Shown here: in pieces, positions 14,427-22,938 of the stretch
Layout of the letters: each line of letters begins with the position of its first letter
Numbering within the stretch: the stretch's first letter is position 1
Origin: Betaproteobacteria bacterium
GTDB lineage: Bacteria > Pseudomonadota > Gammaproteobacteria > Burkholderiales > JAHFRG01
Assembly (NCBI GenBank): GCA_023258935.1
Contig: JAHFRG010000001.1
Span: forward strand, 7,201-31,339
Direction of reading: 5' to 3'
DNA: 24,139 nt
Position numbers and translations under genes: made by a program
Notes under the pieces: generated by a model
Databases searched by the model: none
Told to the model about the DNA's origin: nothing
What the model saw: only the letters and a program-made list of their open reading frames with translations

Positions 14427-15438
14427 ATTTCGCGTTCATCCACGCAACCGTCACATCCAGCATGCGGTTGCTGAATCCCCACTCGTTGTCATACCACGAC
14501 AATACCTTCACCAGCGTGCCGCCAACCACTTTGGTAAGCGTCGCGTCGAAAATCGAAGACGCAGGGTCATGATTGAAATCCGTCGAAACCAGCGGCTTGT
14601 CACAGTAGTTGAGGATGCCCTTCAATTCTTCATTCGAAGCTTGTTTCATCACCGAATTCACTTCTTCGACTGTAGTGGGGCGTTTCGCGATGAAGCTCAA
14701 ATCCACCAATGAGACATTGATGGTCGGTACTCGCACTGCAAACCCGTCGAGCTTGCCGTTGAGCTCAGGCAGCACCAAGCCCAACGCCGCAGCTGCACCG
14801 GTCTTGGTCGGGATCATGGACATGGTGGCAGAGCGGCCTCGACGCAGGTCTGTGTGATAAGTATCGATCAGCACCTGGTCGTTGGTGTAGGCATGCACTG
14901 TAGTCATCAGGCCGCTGATAATACCAATTTTCTCGTGCAGCACTTTGGCGAGCGGCGCAAGACAGTTAGTGGTACAGGACGCATTGGAAATCACCGTGTC
15001 ACCAGCTTTCAGTTCTTTGTGGTTGACCCCGTAGACCACCGTTGCATCCACATCCTTGCCACCAGGAGCGGAAATGATGACTTTCTTCGCGCCTGCTTTA
15101 ATGTGGTTGGAGGATTTTTCTTTGCTTGTGAAAAGTCCGGTGCATTCGTGTACTACGTCTATGGCGAGTTCCTTCCACGGCAGTTCTGCGGGATTGCGCA
15201 CTGCAAGCACCTTGATGCGGTCACCGTTGATCAGCATGGTGTCGCCTTCCACTTCGACACTACCGTGAAACCGGCCGTGCACCGTGTCGTAACGGGTGAG
15301 ATGAGCATTGGTTTCGGCATTACCGAGATCATTGATGGCAACAATCCGGATTTCCTTGTTACGCCCCGCTTCATAGAGCGCGCGCAAAATGTTGCGGCCG
15401 ATGCGTCCATAGCCGTTGATCGCAACACGAATAGTCAT
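14425..15438 (-). CDS. gap: Glyceraldehyde-3-phosphate dehydrogenase, type I
   Basis: Interconverts 1,3-bisphosphoglycerate and glyceraldehyde 3-phosphate. The 337-residue protein begins with the Rossmann motif VAINGYGRIGRNILRA. The catalytic cysteine is Cys155 in SNASCTTNCLAPL; TGLFTSKEK, RRGRSATMSMIPT, and WYDNEWGFSNRM near the C-terminus are also diagnostic. INDLGNAETNAHL suggests NAD preference, but this is uncertain. The ATG at 15438 has GGAG eight bases upstream. The last 46 bp are repeated 148 bp downstream, next to pgk. Second gene of the cluster, 66 bp after tkt. Confidence 0.96.
   Translation of the reverse strand: MTIRVAINGYGRIGRNILRALYEAGRNKEIRIVAINDLGNAETNAHLTRYDTVHGRFHGSVEVEGDTMLINGDRIKVLAVRNPAELPWKELAIDVVHECTGLFTSKEKSSNHIKAGAKKVIISAPGGKDVDATVVYGVNHKELKAGDTVISNASCTTNCLAPLAKVLHEKIGIISGLMTTVHAYTNDQVLIDTYHTDLRRGRSATMSMIPTKTGAAAALGLVLPELNGKLDGFAVRVPTINVSLVDLSFIAKRPTTVEEVNSVMKQASNEELKGILNYCDKPLVSTDFNHDPASSIFDATLTKVVGGTLVKVLSWYDNEWGFSNRMLDVTVAWMNAK
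14427..14472 (-). repeat. gap 3'-end repeat, copy 2 (within the intact gap gene)
   Basis: The functional partner of the repeat at 14279-14324, forming codons for the last residues and stop of GAPDH. The two copies are identical over 46 bp and diverge beyond, except for a few scattered matches. Confidence 0.9.
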
Positions 15439-15504
15439 TTATCTCGCTCCAAAAATTATTATTTTACAACAGCGGGCACTTGAAACGCAGGAAGAATACC
15501 GTCT

Positions 15505-17496
15505 TCAAGTCACGCTTTTCACCGCTTTCACCACATTCTCAACGGTAAACCCAAAATACTTGAATAAATCGGCTGCAGGCGCCGACTCACCGAAAGTATC
15601 TATGCCTACCACCGCACCTTCCAGCCCCACGTATTTGCGCCAGTAATCAGTGATACCCGCTTCAACAGCTACACGCGCCACCCCCTTGGGCAGAACCGAG
15701 GATTTATAAGCGTCTTCCTGACGGTCAAAGACTGAAGTGCACGGTATTGACACAACGCGAACCGGTACACCTTCTTCAGCTAGGGCTTTTTGTGCGACCA
15801 TCGCCAGCGCCACTTCCGACCCGGTGGCAAGGATTACTGCGCTCGGATTCCCTCCCTGAGCTTCGGCAAGGATGTAGCCGCCTCTTGCTATGCGTGCGGC
15901 TGTAGCTGCGTCTCGTTTTTGGAAAGGAACGTTTTGCCGGGTAAACAACAAGCACGAGGGCCCGCTTTTGCGCTCAATTGCCTGCGCCCACGCCACCACC
16001 GATTCCACCGTATCGCAGGGGCGCCACACGTCCATGTTCGGGATATAGCGCAGTGTTGCAGCCTGTTCCACCGCCTGGTGCGTCGGCCCGTCTTCGCCAA
16101 GCCCGATGGAATCATGGGTAAAGACAAAAATCGCGCGAATTTTCATTAATGCCGCGAGACGCAGCGCATTGCGCGCGTATTCGGAAAATATCAGGAAAGT
16201 CCCGACATAGGGAATCAGGCCACCGTGCAGCGCCAAGCCATTCACGATGGCCGTCATGCCGAACTCGCGTACACCGTAGTAAATGTAATTGCCGCCGTCT
16301 CTCTTATCAACAGCGCGTGAACCCGACCACATCGTGAGATTCGAGCCGGTGAGATCGGCGGAGCCCCCGATCAACTCGGGCAGCAGTGGCGCCAAGCCTT
16401 CAATCGAATTCTGCGAAGCTTTGCGGGTAGCTATGTTTTCCGCTTTTTCGTTAACTTTGGCAATCAGGGCTTCAACATACTTGTCCCAACCCGAAGGCAA
16501 TGCGCCCTCTATGCGCCGCCTAAATTCCCTAGCGAGTTCGGGATAGGACTTGGTGTATTCCGCAAACTTGCGGTTCCATTCTGCTTCAAGCTTGGCTCCG
16601 CGGCCGCGCGCGTCCCAGCCTTCGTATACGTCTTTCGGGATTTCAAAGGGCGGATAATTCCAGCCGATATTGACGCGAGTCGCAGCCACTTCGGCTTCGC
16701 CCAGAGCCGCGCCGTGCGCTTCGTGGGTACCCGCTTTATGGGGCGCACCCTTGGCAATCACTGTCTTACAGCAAATCAGCGTCGGCTTGTCGCCGACCTG
16801 CAGGGCGGAGCGTATTGCCGCGTCCACTGCCGCAGGGTCGTGGCCATCCACATTGGGAATAACATGCCAGCCGTAGGCTGCGAATCGTTTCGGAGTGTCA
16901 TCGGTAAACCAGCCACCGACCAGACCGTCAATCGAAATCCCGTTGTCATCGTAAAAGCAAGTCAGCTTGTTAAGCCCCAGGGTACCGGCAAGCGAGCAGG
17001 CTTCGTGCGAGATGCCCTCCATCAGACAGCCATCGCCAACAAACACATAGGTACGGTGGTTAATGATCTCTAAGCCGGGTCGGTTGAAGGTGGAGGCAAG
17101 CACTTTCTCGGCAATCGCCATGCCCACTGCATTGGCAAGCCCCTGGCCAAGAGGGCCGGTGGTGGTCTCGATGCCGGGTGTACAACCGTATTCGGGGTGG
17201 CCCGGCGCTTTGGAATGGAGCTGCCGGAAATGCCGCAGTTCCTCCATTGACAGGTCGTAGCCGGTAAGGTGCAGGAGCGCGTATTGCAGCATAGCGCCAT
17301 GGCCGTTGGAGAGCACGAAACGGTCGCGGTCAGGCCATTGGGGATTAACCGGGTTATGCCGCAAATGGTGGTTCCACAATACTTCAGCGATCTCCGCCAT
17401 CCCCATCGGCATCCCGGGATGGCCGGAAATCGCTTTCTGCACCGCATCCATTGCCAGCGCGCGTATAGCGTTGGTCAAATCCTTGCGTGTTGCCAT
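15505..17496 (-). CDS. tkt: Transketolase
   Basis: Thiamine-diphosphate enzyme moving two-carbon ketol units in the Calvin and pentose-phosphate pathways. The 663-residue protein has the normal three-domain layout. The N-terminal part shows SGHPGMPMGMAEIAEVLW, FVLSNGHGAMLQYALLHLTG, and the cofactor motif VGDGCLMEGISHEA. The middle domain has GGSADLTGSNLT, YYGVREFGMTAIVNGLALHGG and VFTHDSIGLGEDGPTHQ. The C-terminal domain contains ATGSEVALA. The ATG at 17496 precedes ATRKDLTNAIRALAMDA. It is the first gene of the tkt-gap-pgk-pyk-fba cluster, with a 182-bp upstream gap that should hold the cluster promoter. Confidence 0.97.
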   Translation of the reverse strand: MATRKDLTNAIRALAMDAVQKAISGHPGMPMGMAEIAEVLWNHHLRHNPVNPQWPDRDRFVLSNGHGAMLQYALLHLTGYDLSMEELRHFRQLHSKAPGHPEYGCTPGIETTTGPLGQGLANAVGMAIAEKVLASTFNRPGLEIINHRTYVFVGDGCLMEGISHEACSLAGTLGLNKLTCFYDDNGISIDGLVGGWFTDDTPKRFAAYGWHVIPNVDGHDPAAVDAAIRSALQVGDKPTLICCKTVIAKGAPHKAGTHEAHGAALGEAEVAATRVNIGWNYPPFEIPKDVYEGWDARGRGAKLEAEWNRKFAEYTKSYPELAREFRRRIEGALPSGWDKYVEALIAKVNEKAENIATRKASQNSIEGLAPLLPELIGGSADLTGSNLTMWSGSRAVDKRDGGNYIYYGVREFGMTAIVNGLALHGGLIPYVGTFLIFSEYARNALRLAALMKIRAIFVFTHDSIGLGEDGPTHQAVEQAATLRYIPNMDVWRPCDTVESVVAWAQAIERKSGPSCLLFTRQNVPFQKRDAATAARIARGGYILAEAQGGNPSAVILATGSEVALAMVAQKALAEEGVPVRVVSIPCTSVFDRQEDAYKSSVLPKGVARVAVEAGITDYWRKYVGLEGAVVGIDTFGESAPAADLFKYFGFTVENVVKAVKSVT

Positions 17497-17634
17497 TTTA
17501 GAGTCTCTAAATCCCTCATCAAATCCCTACCCTGCGGTGCAGCCAGCTAGGTGGAAGATTGGCCATCAGGTACGTAGTAGGAGGGCGAATTACTACCCAT
17601 TCCAAAGGTTCCGGAGTGTAACATTCGTACCGCA

Positions 17635-17640
17635 ATTATA
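17635..17640 (-). promoter_or_regulatory. Candidate -10 box of the tkt cluster promoter
   Basis: On the minus strand a perfect TATAAT lies here, about 140 bp upstream of the tkt ATG and 39 bp after the ntrX stop. No good -35 box is found 16-18 bp upstream (the sequence there is CTCAAT-like), so it may need an activator such as CbbR or may not be real. The remainder of the 17497-17678 gap shows no gene and no clear hairpin terminator. Confidence 0.35.
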
Positions 17641-17678
17641 ATGGAACCCCTATCTCGATTGAGCGCTAGTAAGCAAAC

Positions 17679-18947
17679 TTATTGTTCGTGATTACGCTTC
17701 CCCATCTTGATGCCGAGTTGCTTGAGCTTGCGGTACAAATGGGTGCGCTCCAGCCCGACTTTTTCCGCGATCCGGCTCATGTTGCCGCGCTCCTTGTTAA
17801 TGTGGTGCCTGAAATAGACGCGCTCAAACGCATCGCGCGCCTCACGCAAACCAACATCCAGCGGCAGTGCATGGTCCGCAACCTGCGGTTCAATATCAAA
17901 TTGCGACAGCACGCGGTTGACTTCGTCAAGGCTGATTTCCTCTTCGAGAGAAGTGAGCGCCAAAGTCTTTACCGCGTTTTCCAATTGAATCAAGTTGCCG
18001 GGCCAGGAGTAATTGCGCAATGCGTTAAGCGCCGAAGTGCTGAATTCGCGCAGCGGTGCTTCGCCTGCTTCAACACATCGCGACAGCATGAGCCTTGCAA
18101 GATCGGGAATGTCTTCACGGTGCACGCGCAGACTGGGTACGCCTAGAGTAAGCACGCTGAGCGCCTGATAAAGGCTGGCATCAAACAAGCCTTGGCCCAC
18201 CAACTCGGGCAAAGGCTTTGAGGTGGCGCACACCAAGCGCACGTTGTACTTGCCGAGTTTGCTAACAAGCATCATCAGCGCTTTTTGCTCCTGTTTGCTG
18301 AGTTCGCCTATCTCGCTCAAGAAAAGCAACCCGTCTTGCGCCTGCTGCAGCAAATCGAGCGGCGCGTCAACAAGCTGCGCGTAGTTTTCAGGGGTAATCC
18401 ATTGCGTATTGGGTTGATGCAGGAAGCGCGCGCAGATATCGATCCCGCACCCTACTTCCCCGACCAACAACAGCGGAAGATTGAGAGTGGCGATCTGATC
18501 CATACGCTTTTTGAGCTCTGCGATTTGCGGCGACTTGCCGAGGCTTGCCAGCGAAAGCTGTTGCTGGGATTGCGCTGTGACGCGCTTAAGCGCCCGGCCC
18601 ACAGTGCTTAGGAGTTTTTGCATGGCGATGGGTTTTTCCAGGAAATCAACCGCGCCGATACGCGTTGCTTCCACTGCAGTATCTATGGTGCCGTGTCCCG
18701 ACATCATCACCACTGGCATGGTGAGTAGCCCGTTGCTCGCCCATTCCTTGAGCAGCGTGATGCCGTCGGTGTCCGGCATCCAGATATCAAGCAACACCAG
18801 ATCAGGACGCGTTTCCATGCGCTGGACGCGCGCCTGACTGGCATTTTCAGCAAGCTTGACCTGATAACCTTCGTCCTCGAGAATTTCCGAAAGCAGCTCG
18901 CGTATGCCCACTTCATCATCTACGACCAAAATCTGGTTGGTAGCCAT
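17679..18947 (-). CDS. ntrX: NtrX-like response regulator with degenerate AAA+ domain
   Basis: Response regulator paired with the NtrY-like kinase encoded 11 bp upstream. The receiver domain is intact: Asp10/Asp11, phospho-acceptor Asp54 in LLDIWMPD, and Lys105 in FLEKP. The C-terminal Fis-type helix-turn-helix (MSRIAEKVGLERTHLYRKLK) is also intact. The central sigma-54 ATPase domain is damaged. The Walker A position reads GEVGCGID, with Ile169 instead of Lys; the Walker B position reads LLFLSEIGEL, with Ser211 instead of Asp; the region that should hold GAFTGA is short and lacks it. The protein has 422 residues, shorter than typical NtrC-family members. It is therefore unlikely to hydrolyse ATP or activate sigma-54 polymerase and may act as a plain DNA-binding regulator (inference). 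Confidence 0.9.
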   Translation of the reverse strand: MATNQILVVDDEVGIRELLSEILEDEGYQVKLAENASQARVQRMETRPDLVLLDIWMPDTDGITLLKEWASNGLLTMPVVMMSGHGTIDTAVEATRIGAVDFLEKPIAMQKLLSTVGRALKRVTAQSQQQLSLASLGKSPQIAELKKRMDQIATLNLPLLLVGEVGCGIDICARFLHQPNTQWITPENYAQLVDAPLDLLQQAQDGLLFLSEIGELSKQEQKALMMLVSKLGKYNVRLVCATSKPLPELVGQGLFDASLYQALSVLTLGVPSLRVHREDIPDLARLMLSRCVEAGEAPLREFSTSALNALRNYSWPGNLIQLENAVKTLALTSLEEEISLDEVNRVLSQFDIEPQVADHALPLDVGLREARDAFERVYFRHHINKERGNMSRIAEKVGLERTHLYRKLKQLGIKMGKRNHEQ

Positions 18948-18958
18948 CTAGTATCTTC

Positions 18959-21082
18959 TCATGCTGCACGCGCCAGCGGCAGTGAAATGCTGACGCAGGC
19001 ACCGTGTGGTTTGATATTTTCGATGTGGATGACTCCGCTGTGCTCATCCACGATTCTCTTGACGATAGCAAGACCCAGCCCGGTACCCTTAGGTTTGCTC
19101 GTCACGTAAGGCTCGAACAGCCGCGTCATCAGCTGCTCTGGAATACCACTGCCATTATCCTGGATGCTCAACTGGATTTGGTTGGGTTGCGCTTCAGTGC
19201 GTATCAGGATGCTCGGAGCGGGCATATCCGCTAGAGCATCCTGGGCATTTTGCAGCAAATTATGAATGACCTGGCGCAACTGGGTCTTGTCACCCATAAC
19301 CTGCGGCAGTTTGGATGCAAGATCAAGCTTGATGGTCAATGCTGGTGATTCATAAAGCGCCAGCACTTCACGCAGCAAATTGTTGAGATCGACCGGCTGC
19401 AGGTTAAGCTCGGACGTGCGTGCGTAATCGCTGAATGCGTCCACCATGTTCTGCATGGCCGCCACCTCGCTGATGATAGTTTGCGTTGAACGTTTCAAGA
19501 TGTCCAAATCCGGACTGTCAAGCTTGTTCGCCAGCTTACGCTTGAGCCGTTCTGCGGAGAGCTGGATGGGTGTGAGCGGATTTTTGATTTCGTGCGCCAA
19601 GCGGCGCGCCACTTCGCCCCAAGCCGCATCGCGCTGCGCCTGCAATAAATGTGTAATGTCGTCAAACACCACTACGTAGCCGGATTGCCCCGCGCGCGCG
19701 AGGTTGCTGCCGCGCAACAGCAGCATACGTGTTCCGGATTTTCCCGGGTATTCTACCTGCTTCTCCCATTCGTCGGCAGATGATTGCCTGAACGAGGCGA
19801 GAATTTGCTCGCTTAGGGCGTGCAGGGCCACGTTGCCTGTACCCCATTCCTGCAGACGGGTCCCTCGTAATTGCGCAAACTCAATCTCCAGGATATGGGC
19901 TGCACTGAGGTTTGCCGAACGCAGCATGAAATCTTCATCAAAGGCCAATACTCCTGCGGATAAATTGGCGAGTACGCTTTCCAAGTAAGCATTCGCGGTT
20001 TGCAGTAGCTCCTGATGGCGTTCCGCGGCGACCCTGGCTTCCGATAACTGATGCGTCATGATGTTGAACGATTGCATCAATATGCCGAGTTCATCGCGGC
20101 TTTTCACCGGAGGCCGTTGGCTGAAATCGCCTTGTGCCACGGCGCGGGTGCCTTCAGCTAAAACCTCAAGCGGGGCGCTTAAGCGTTCACTGATGAGAAA
20201 CGCCAGCGCCAGGGCCGAAAGCCAGGCCAGCAGCAAGGTGAGAGTCAGCGTCAACGCATATAGCCGTTTTAAACCGAGACGAGAAAGGGAAAGCTCTTGA
20301 TAATCGCGATACACTGCCTGCACGGTCTCGGCATCTTGCGCTAATTGCCTGGGCACTGGCTGCAACAGCTGCAGCACACGGATGTCTTCGTTCAGGCTTA
20401 ATACGTTCACCGGAACCACCACACGCAGGTATAGGCCTTTGCCGGGGATAGTATCAATGCCGCTGTACGCCTGCTGCTGGCGAATCTGCTTCAGCAAGAG
20501 GGTACTCGGCAAATCCGGCATCAAACTACTTTGCTCGCTGCTCGAAAAAGCAATGATGTTGCCGCGCTGGCTGAACAACACGGCCTCCTGCACCCCGAAC
20601 TGCTCGCGCAGACTGTTGATTGCGGTGAGATGCTCGGCCGCCGGTAGTTCGGAAAGCGACAACGCTGCCGTCTGCGCTTTCTTGTTCAGGTCTTTGAGCA
20701 TGTTATCAAGCGTGGTGCGCCCCAGATTCAAGCCACCCTCCAGCGCCTTGTCTACGCGCACATCGAACCATGACTCGATGCTTTTCGCCAGAAACTGAAC
20801 AGACACGCTGTACACCAGGGCCCCCGGCAGCACGGCCATCAGCGAAAAGAACAAGACCAGTCGCAAGGTGAGCTTGGAGCCGAATACACGGGCAGCAAGT
20901 TTCTTACGCAATACCGTCAACTGGTAAACCACCAGGCCTAAAAGACACAGGGCAATCACGCCGTTTAGCGCCAGCAGCAGAGGGTAATTCCGGGCGAACA
21001 AAGCCGTGTTGGCGCTGGCTGTGGAAAGCAGAAATAGCAACACCGCTCCAATGCCCAAGCACAGGATCAGGAAGTATTTCAT
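18959..21082 (-). CDS. ntrY: NtrY-like sensor histidine kinase
   Basis: Membrane sensor kinase, 707 residues. Two transmembrane segments lie near the N-terminus (about residues 3-22 and 37-55), with another about 72-95. An extracytoplasmic sensor region runs to about 272, and a further membrane segment covers about 275-298. A HAMP domain follows (LSAPLEVLAEGTRAVAQGDF, about 301-320). A PAS domain spans about 360-480. The HisKA motif RRLAHEIKNPLTPIQLSAER has the phospho-acceptor His497. The ATPase domain shows HNLLQNAQDAL (N box), DNGSGIPE and GTGLGLAIVKRIV (G boxes). NtrY/NtrX pairs have been linked to nitrogen and redox responses in other proteobacteria; the signal here is unknown. It follows the DUF4390 gene by 13 bp. 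Confidence 0.93.
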   Translation of the reverse strand: MKYFLILCLGIGAVLLFLLSTASANTALFARNYPLLLALNGVIALCLLGLVVYQLTVLRKKLAARVFGSKLTLRLVLFFSLMAVLPGALVYSVSVQFLAKSIESWFDVRVDKALEGGLNLGRTTLDNMLKDLNKKAQTAALSLSELPAAEHLTAINSLREQFGVQEAVLFSQRGNIIAFSSSEQSSLMPDLPSTLLLKQIRQQQAYSGIDTIPGKGLYLRVVVPVNVLSLNEDIRVLQLLQPVPRQLAQDAETVQAVYRDYQELSLSRLGLKRLYALTLTLTLLLAWLSALALAFLISERLSAPLEVLAEGTRAVAQGDFSQRPPVKSRDELGILMQSFNIMTHQLSEARVAAERHQELLQTANAYLESVLANLSAGVLAFDEDFMLRSANLSAAHILEIEFAQLRGTRLQEWGTGNVALHALSEQILASFRQSSADEWEKQVEYPGKSGTRMLLLRGSNLARAGQSGYVVVFDDITHLLQAQRDAAWGEVARRLAHEIKNPLTPIQLSAERLKRKLANKLDSPDLDILKRSTQTIISEVAAMQNMVDAFSDYARTSELNLQPVDLNNLLREVLALYESPALTIKLDLASKLPQVMGDKTQLRQVIHNLLQNAQDALADMPAPSILIRTEAQPNQIQLSIQDNGSGIPEQLMTRLFEPYVTSKPKGTGLGLAIVKRIVDEHSGVIHIENIKPHGACVSISLPLARAA

Positions 21083-21095
21083 GCCGTGCTCCTGC

Positions 21096-21695
21096 TCATG
21101 GCGTAACCTCCCAGCGGTACCAGTCCGAACTCAAGGTCCAATCTGTCGATGCCAGCGCATTCACCTGAAACGGTTTTGGCAGCTGCGACAAATCAAGTTT
21201 CATGCGCAACGCTGCGTCATATTTCTGGCCTTTTTGCAGCGCGTCCTTATCCGCCACCAAGCGGTTATGCAATTGATTCATCACGTTCACCACTTCTTCC
21301 AGCGTGGCGTAATTCTGAAATAGCGTGCCTACACTCAAGCGGTATTGCCGAGTAAGCGCGTAATAGCTCAACTTGAATTGCTGCCGCAACTCCACCACTT
21401 TTTGATCGAACCAGTACCAACGCGGACGCGCCAATTCGAATTCGGTGACGAAATACAAGGAGACACCTTTATTTAGCGCGTCTTCCAGCGTCGGGGTAAA
21501 ACTGATATCGAAATCAGCATTGAGCCGGTAGCCATCGGTACTCGTCTCAAGTACTGCGCTGCGCACCTGGATACCTTCAGCAAATAAACTCCCTGGGGCC
21601 AGGGCAAGCCCGAATAGAACCGCGCAGGCGAACCTGCGCCAGAGCGGCAAGATCAATCTAAGTCTTGCGGAGCAGGGCGTAGAAAAAACCATCAT
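21096..21695 (-). CDS. DUF4390 domain protein, probably exported
   Basis: Protein of unknown function typically found between rsmB and ntrY in betaproteobacteria. The N-terminal part has an Arg-containing segment then a hydrophobic stretch (CAVLFGLALAPGSLFA) that looks like a signal peptide, with a likely cleavage after LFA. The mature region, from EGIQVRSAVLE to the end, matches the DUF4390 pattern, including YFVTEFELARPRWYWFD and YALTRQYRLS. The start is uncertain: two adjacent ATGs at 21695 and 21692 overlap the end of rsmB, while TTG codons at 21656 or 21650 would give a shorter leader. It sits between rsmB and ntrY on one strand, so an envelope role tied to NtrY sensing is possible but unproven. 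Confidence 0.8.
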   Translation of the reverse strand: MMVFSTPCSARLRLILPLWRRFACAVLFGLALAPGSLFAEGIQVRSAVLETSTDGYRLNADFDISFTPTLEDALNKGVSLYFVTEFELARPRWYWFDQKVVELRQQFKLSYYALTRQYRLSVGTLFQNYATLEEVVNVMNQLHNRLVADKDALQKGQKYDAALRMKLDLSQLPKPFQVNALASTDWTLSSDWYRWEVTP

Positions 21696-22917
21696 GCTGG
21701 CTGTCGGGTAGCAGTTGGCTTTGCATGCTAAGCGGAAGAAGCTCGGTGTCGCGGTGCCGTTCAAGAAATGCTTCAACTTGCCGGCCGTTTTCTTCGGCAA
21801 AAACCGAGCACGTGACATACAGCAATTTACCACCTCTATCCAGGCATTGCCACAATGCGTCCAAGATGCGCCGTTGAGTAGCGGCAAATTGCCCGATATC
21901 AGTTTCATGCCTCAACCACTTGATGTCCGGATGACGGCGCACCACGCCGGAAGCCGAGCAGGGAACATCGGCAAGTATGCGCTGGAAAGGCCTGCCGTCC
22001 CACCAATCTTGGGGGTTCTCGGCATCGCCGCAGACAACGCACGCTTCAAGCTTCAACCTTTGCAAGTTCTCTTCAACAAGGCGTAAGCGGCCGGCATCGT
22101 TATCCAGTGCGGTAAGTTGAGCATCTGACAGCTCGAGAATATGCGTAGTCTTGCCGCCTGGCGCAGCACACGCGTCGAGCACGCGCATTCCTGGTTGTAC
22201 GTCCAGTAGCGGCGCCGCCAATTGGGCGGCTGCGTCTTGAACTGAAACCAAACCTTCTGCAAAACCGGGGAGTTTCATCACAGCAACGGCGCGCTTGAGC
22301 AGCAGCGCATCACCGCCAAGATCTTCCGCTTTAATGCCGTAGTTTATCAGCAGCGTTTGATACTCCTGCTTGGTCGTAGCGCGGCGATTGACACGCAAGG
22401 TCATCGGGGGATGCAAGTTGGCGGCGGTCAAAATCGCCTCATAGTCACGCGGGTATTGCGCTTTTAGTTTGTCTATCCACCATTGCGGGTGCGAGTAGCG
22501 CCCGACTTCACCGGCAGCAGCCAGAGCCTGCAAAGTTTCCCGTTTGCGCAGAAAGTTGCGCAATATGGCGTTCACCAGCCCCTTTGCGGGCCGTTGATTG
22601 AGCACTGCTGCGGTTTTCACCGCATGGTCTACCACTGCATGCGGAGCGGCTCTAGTGTGCTGCAGCTGATACAAACCGACCAAAAGCAATGCGCGCAGCC
22701 GTTGATCGCGCAAGGGTTTTTCCAGCAAATATTCAAGCAGCGTCTGCAACTGACCGTAGAACCGCAGCGTGCCGCAACTCAAGTCTTGGATAGCGGCGCG
22801 TTGCTGCGGGCTTAAGTCTGGATGGCGTTGCCACAATGAGGAAAGAATTTGCGACAGACTGCGCCCGGCCAGAACCTGGCTTACCGCGACACTGGCCAAG
22901 CGTTGTACTTCAATCAT
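21658..22917 (-). CDS. rsmB: 16S rRNA (cytosine(967)-C(5))-methyltransferase RsmB
   Basis: SAM-dependent methylation of C967 in 16S rRNA. The 419-residue protein has an N-terminal NusB-like RNA-binding domain (about 1-135) and a C-terminal Rossmann methyltransferase domain. The SAM motif is LDACAAPGGKTTHILE (about 248-263). The two family cysteines are present: Cys320 in DVPCSASGVVRRHPDIKW and Cys370 in LLYVTCSVF, corresponding to the releasing and catalytic residues of this family. The ATG at 22917 starts IEVQRLASVAVSQVL. It is 21 bp downstream of htpX and overlaps the probable start of the DUF4390 gene. Confidence 0.95.
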   Translation of the reverse strand: MIEVQRLASVAVSQVLAGRSLSQILSSLWQRHPDLSPQQRAAIQDLSCGTLRFYGQLQTLLEYLLEKPLRDQRLRALLLVGLYQLQHTRAAPHAVVDHAVKTAAVLNQRPAKGLVNAILRNFLRKRETLQALAAAGEVGRYSHPQWWIDKLKAQYPRDYEAILTAANLHPPMTLRVNRRATTKQEYQTLLINYGIKAEDLGGDALLLKRAVAVMKLPGFAEGLVSVQDAAAQLAAPLLDVQPGMRVLDACAAPGGKTTHILELSDAQLTALDNDAGRLRLVEENLQRLKLEACVVCGDAENPQDWWDGRPFQRILADVPCSASGVVRRHPDIKWLRHETDIGQFAATQRRILDALWQCLDRGGKLLYVTCSVFAEENGRQVEAFLERHRDTELLPLSMQSQLLPDSQHDGFFYALLRKT

Positions 22918-22938
22918 CGCATTCGCCGCAGGTGCGAT

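Noticed and set aside
13866..14474. A 202-codon frame across the pgk start and the gap-end duplication
   Set aside because: Most of it is antisense to pgk and the rest crosses the spacer and repeat; no domain is visible and it spans two real gene ends.
17497..17678. A small gene or riboswitch in the tkt upstream region
   Set aside because: No open frame with a ribosome binding site and no conserved riboswitch-like structure could be recognised by eye.
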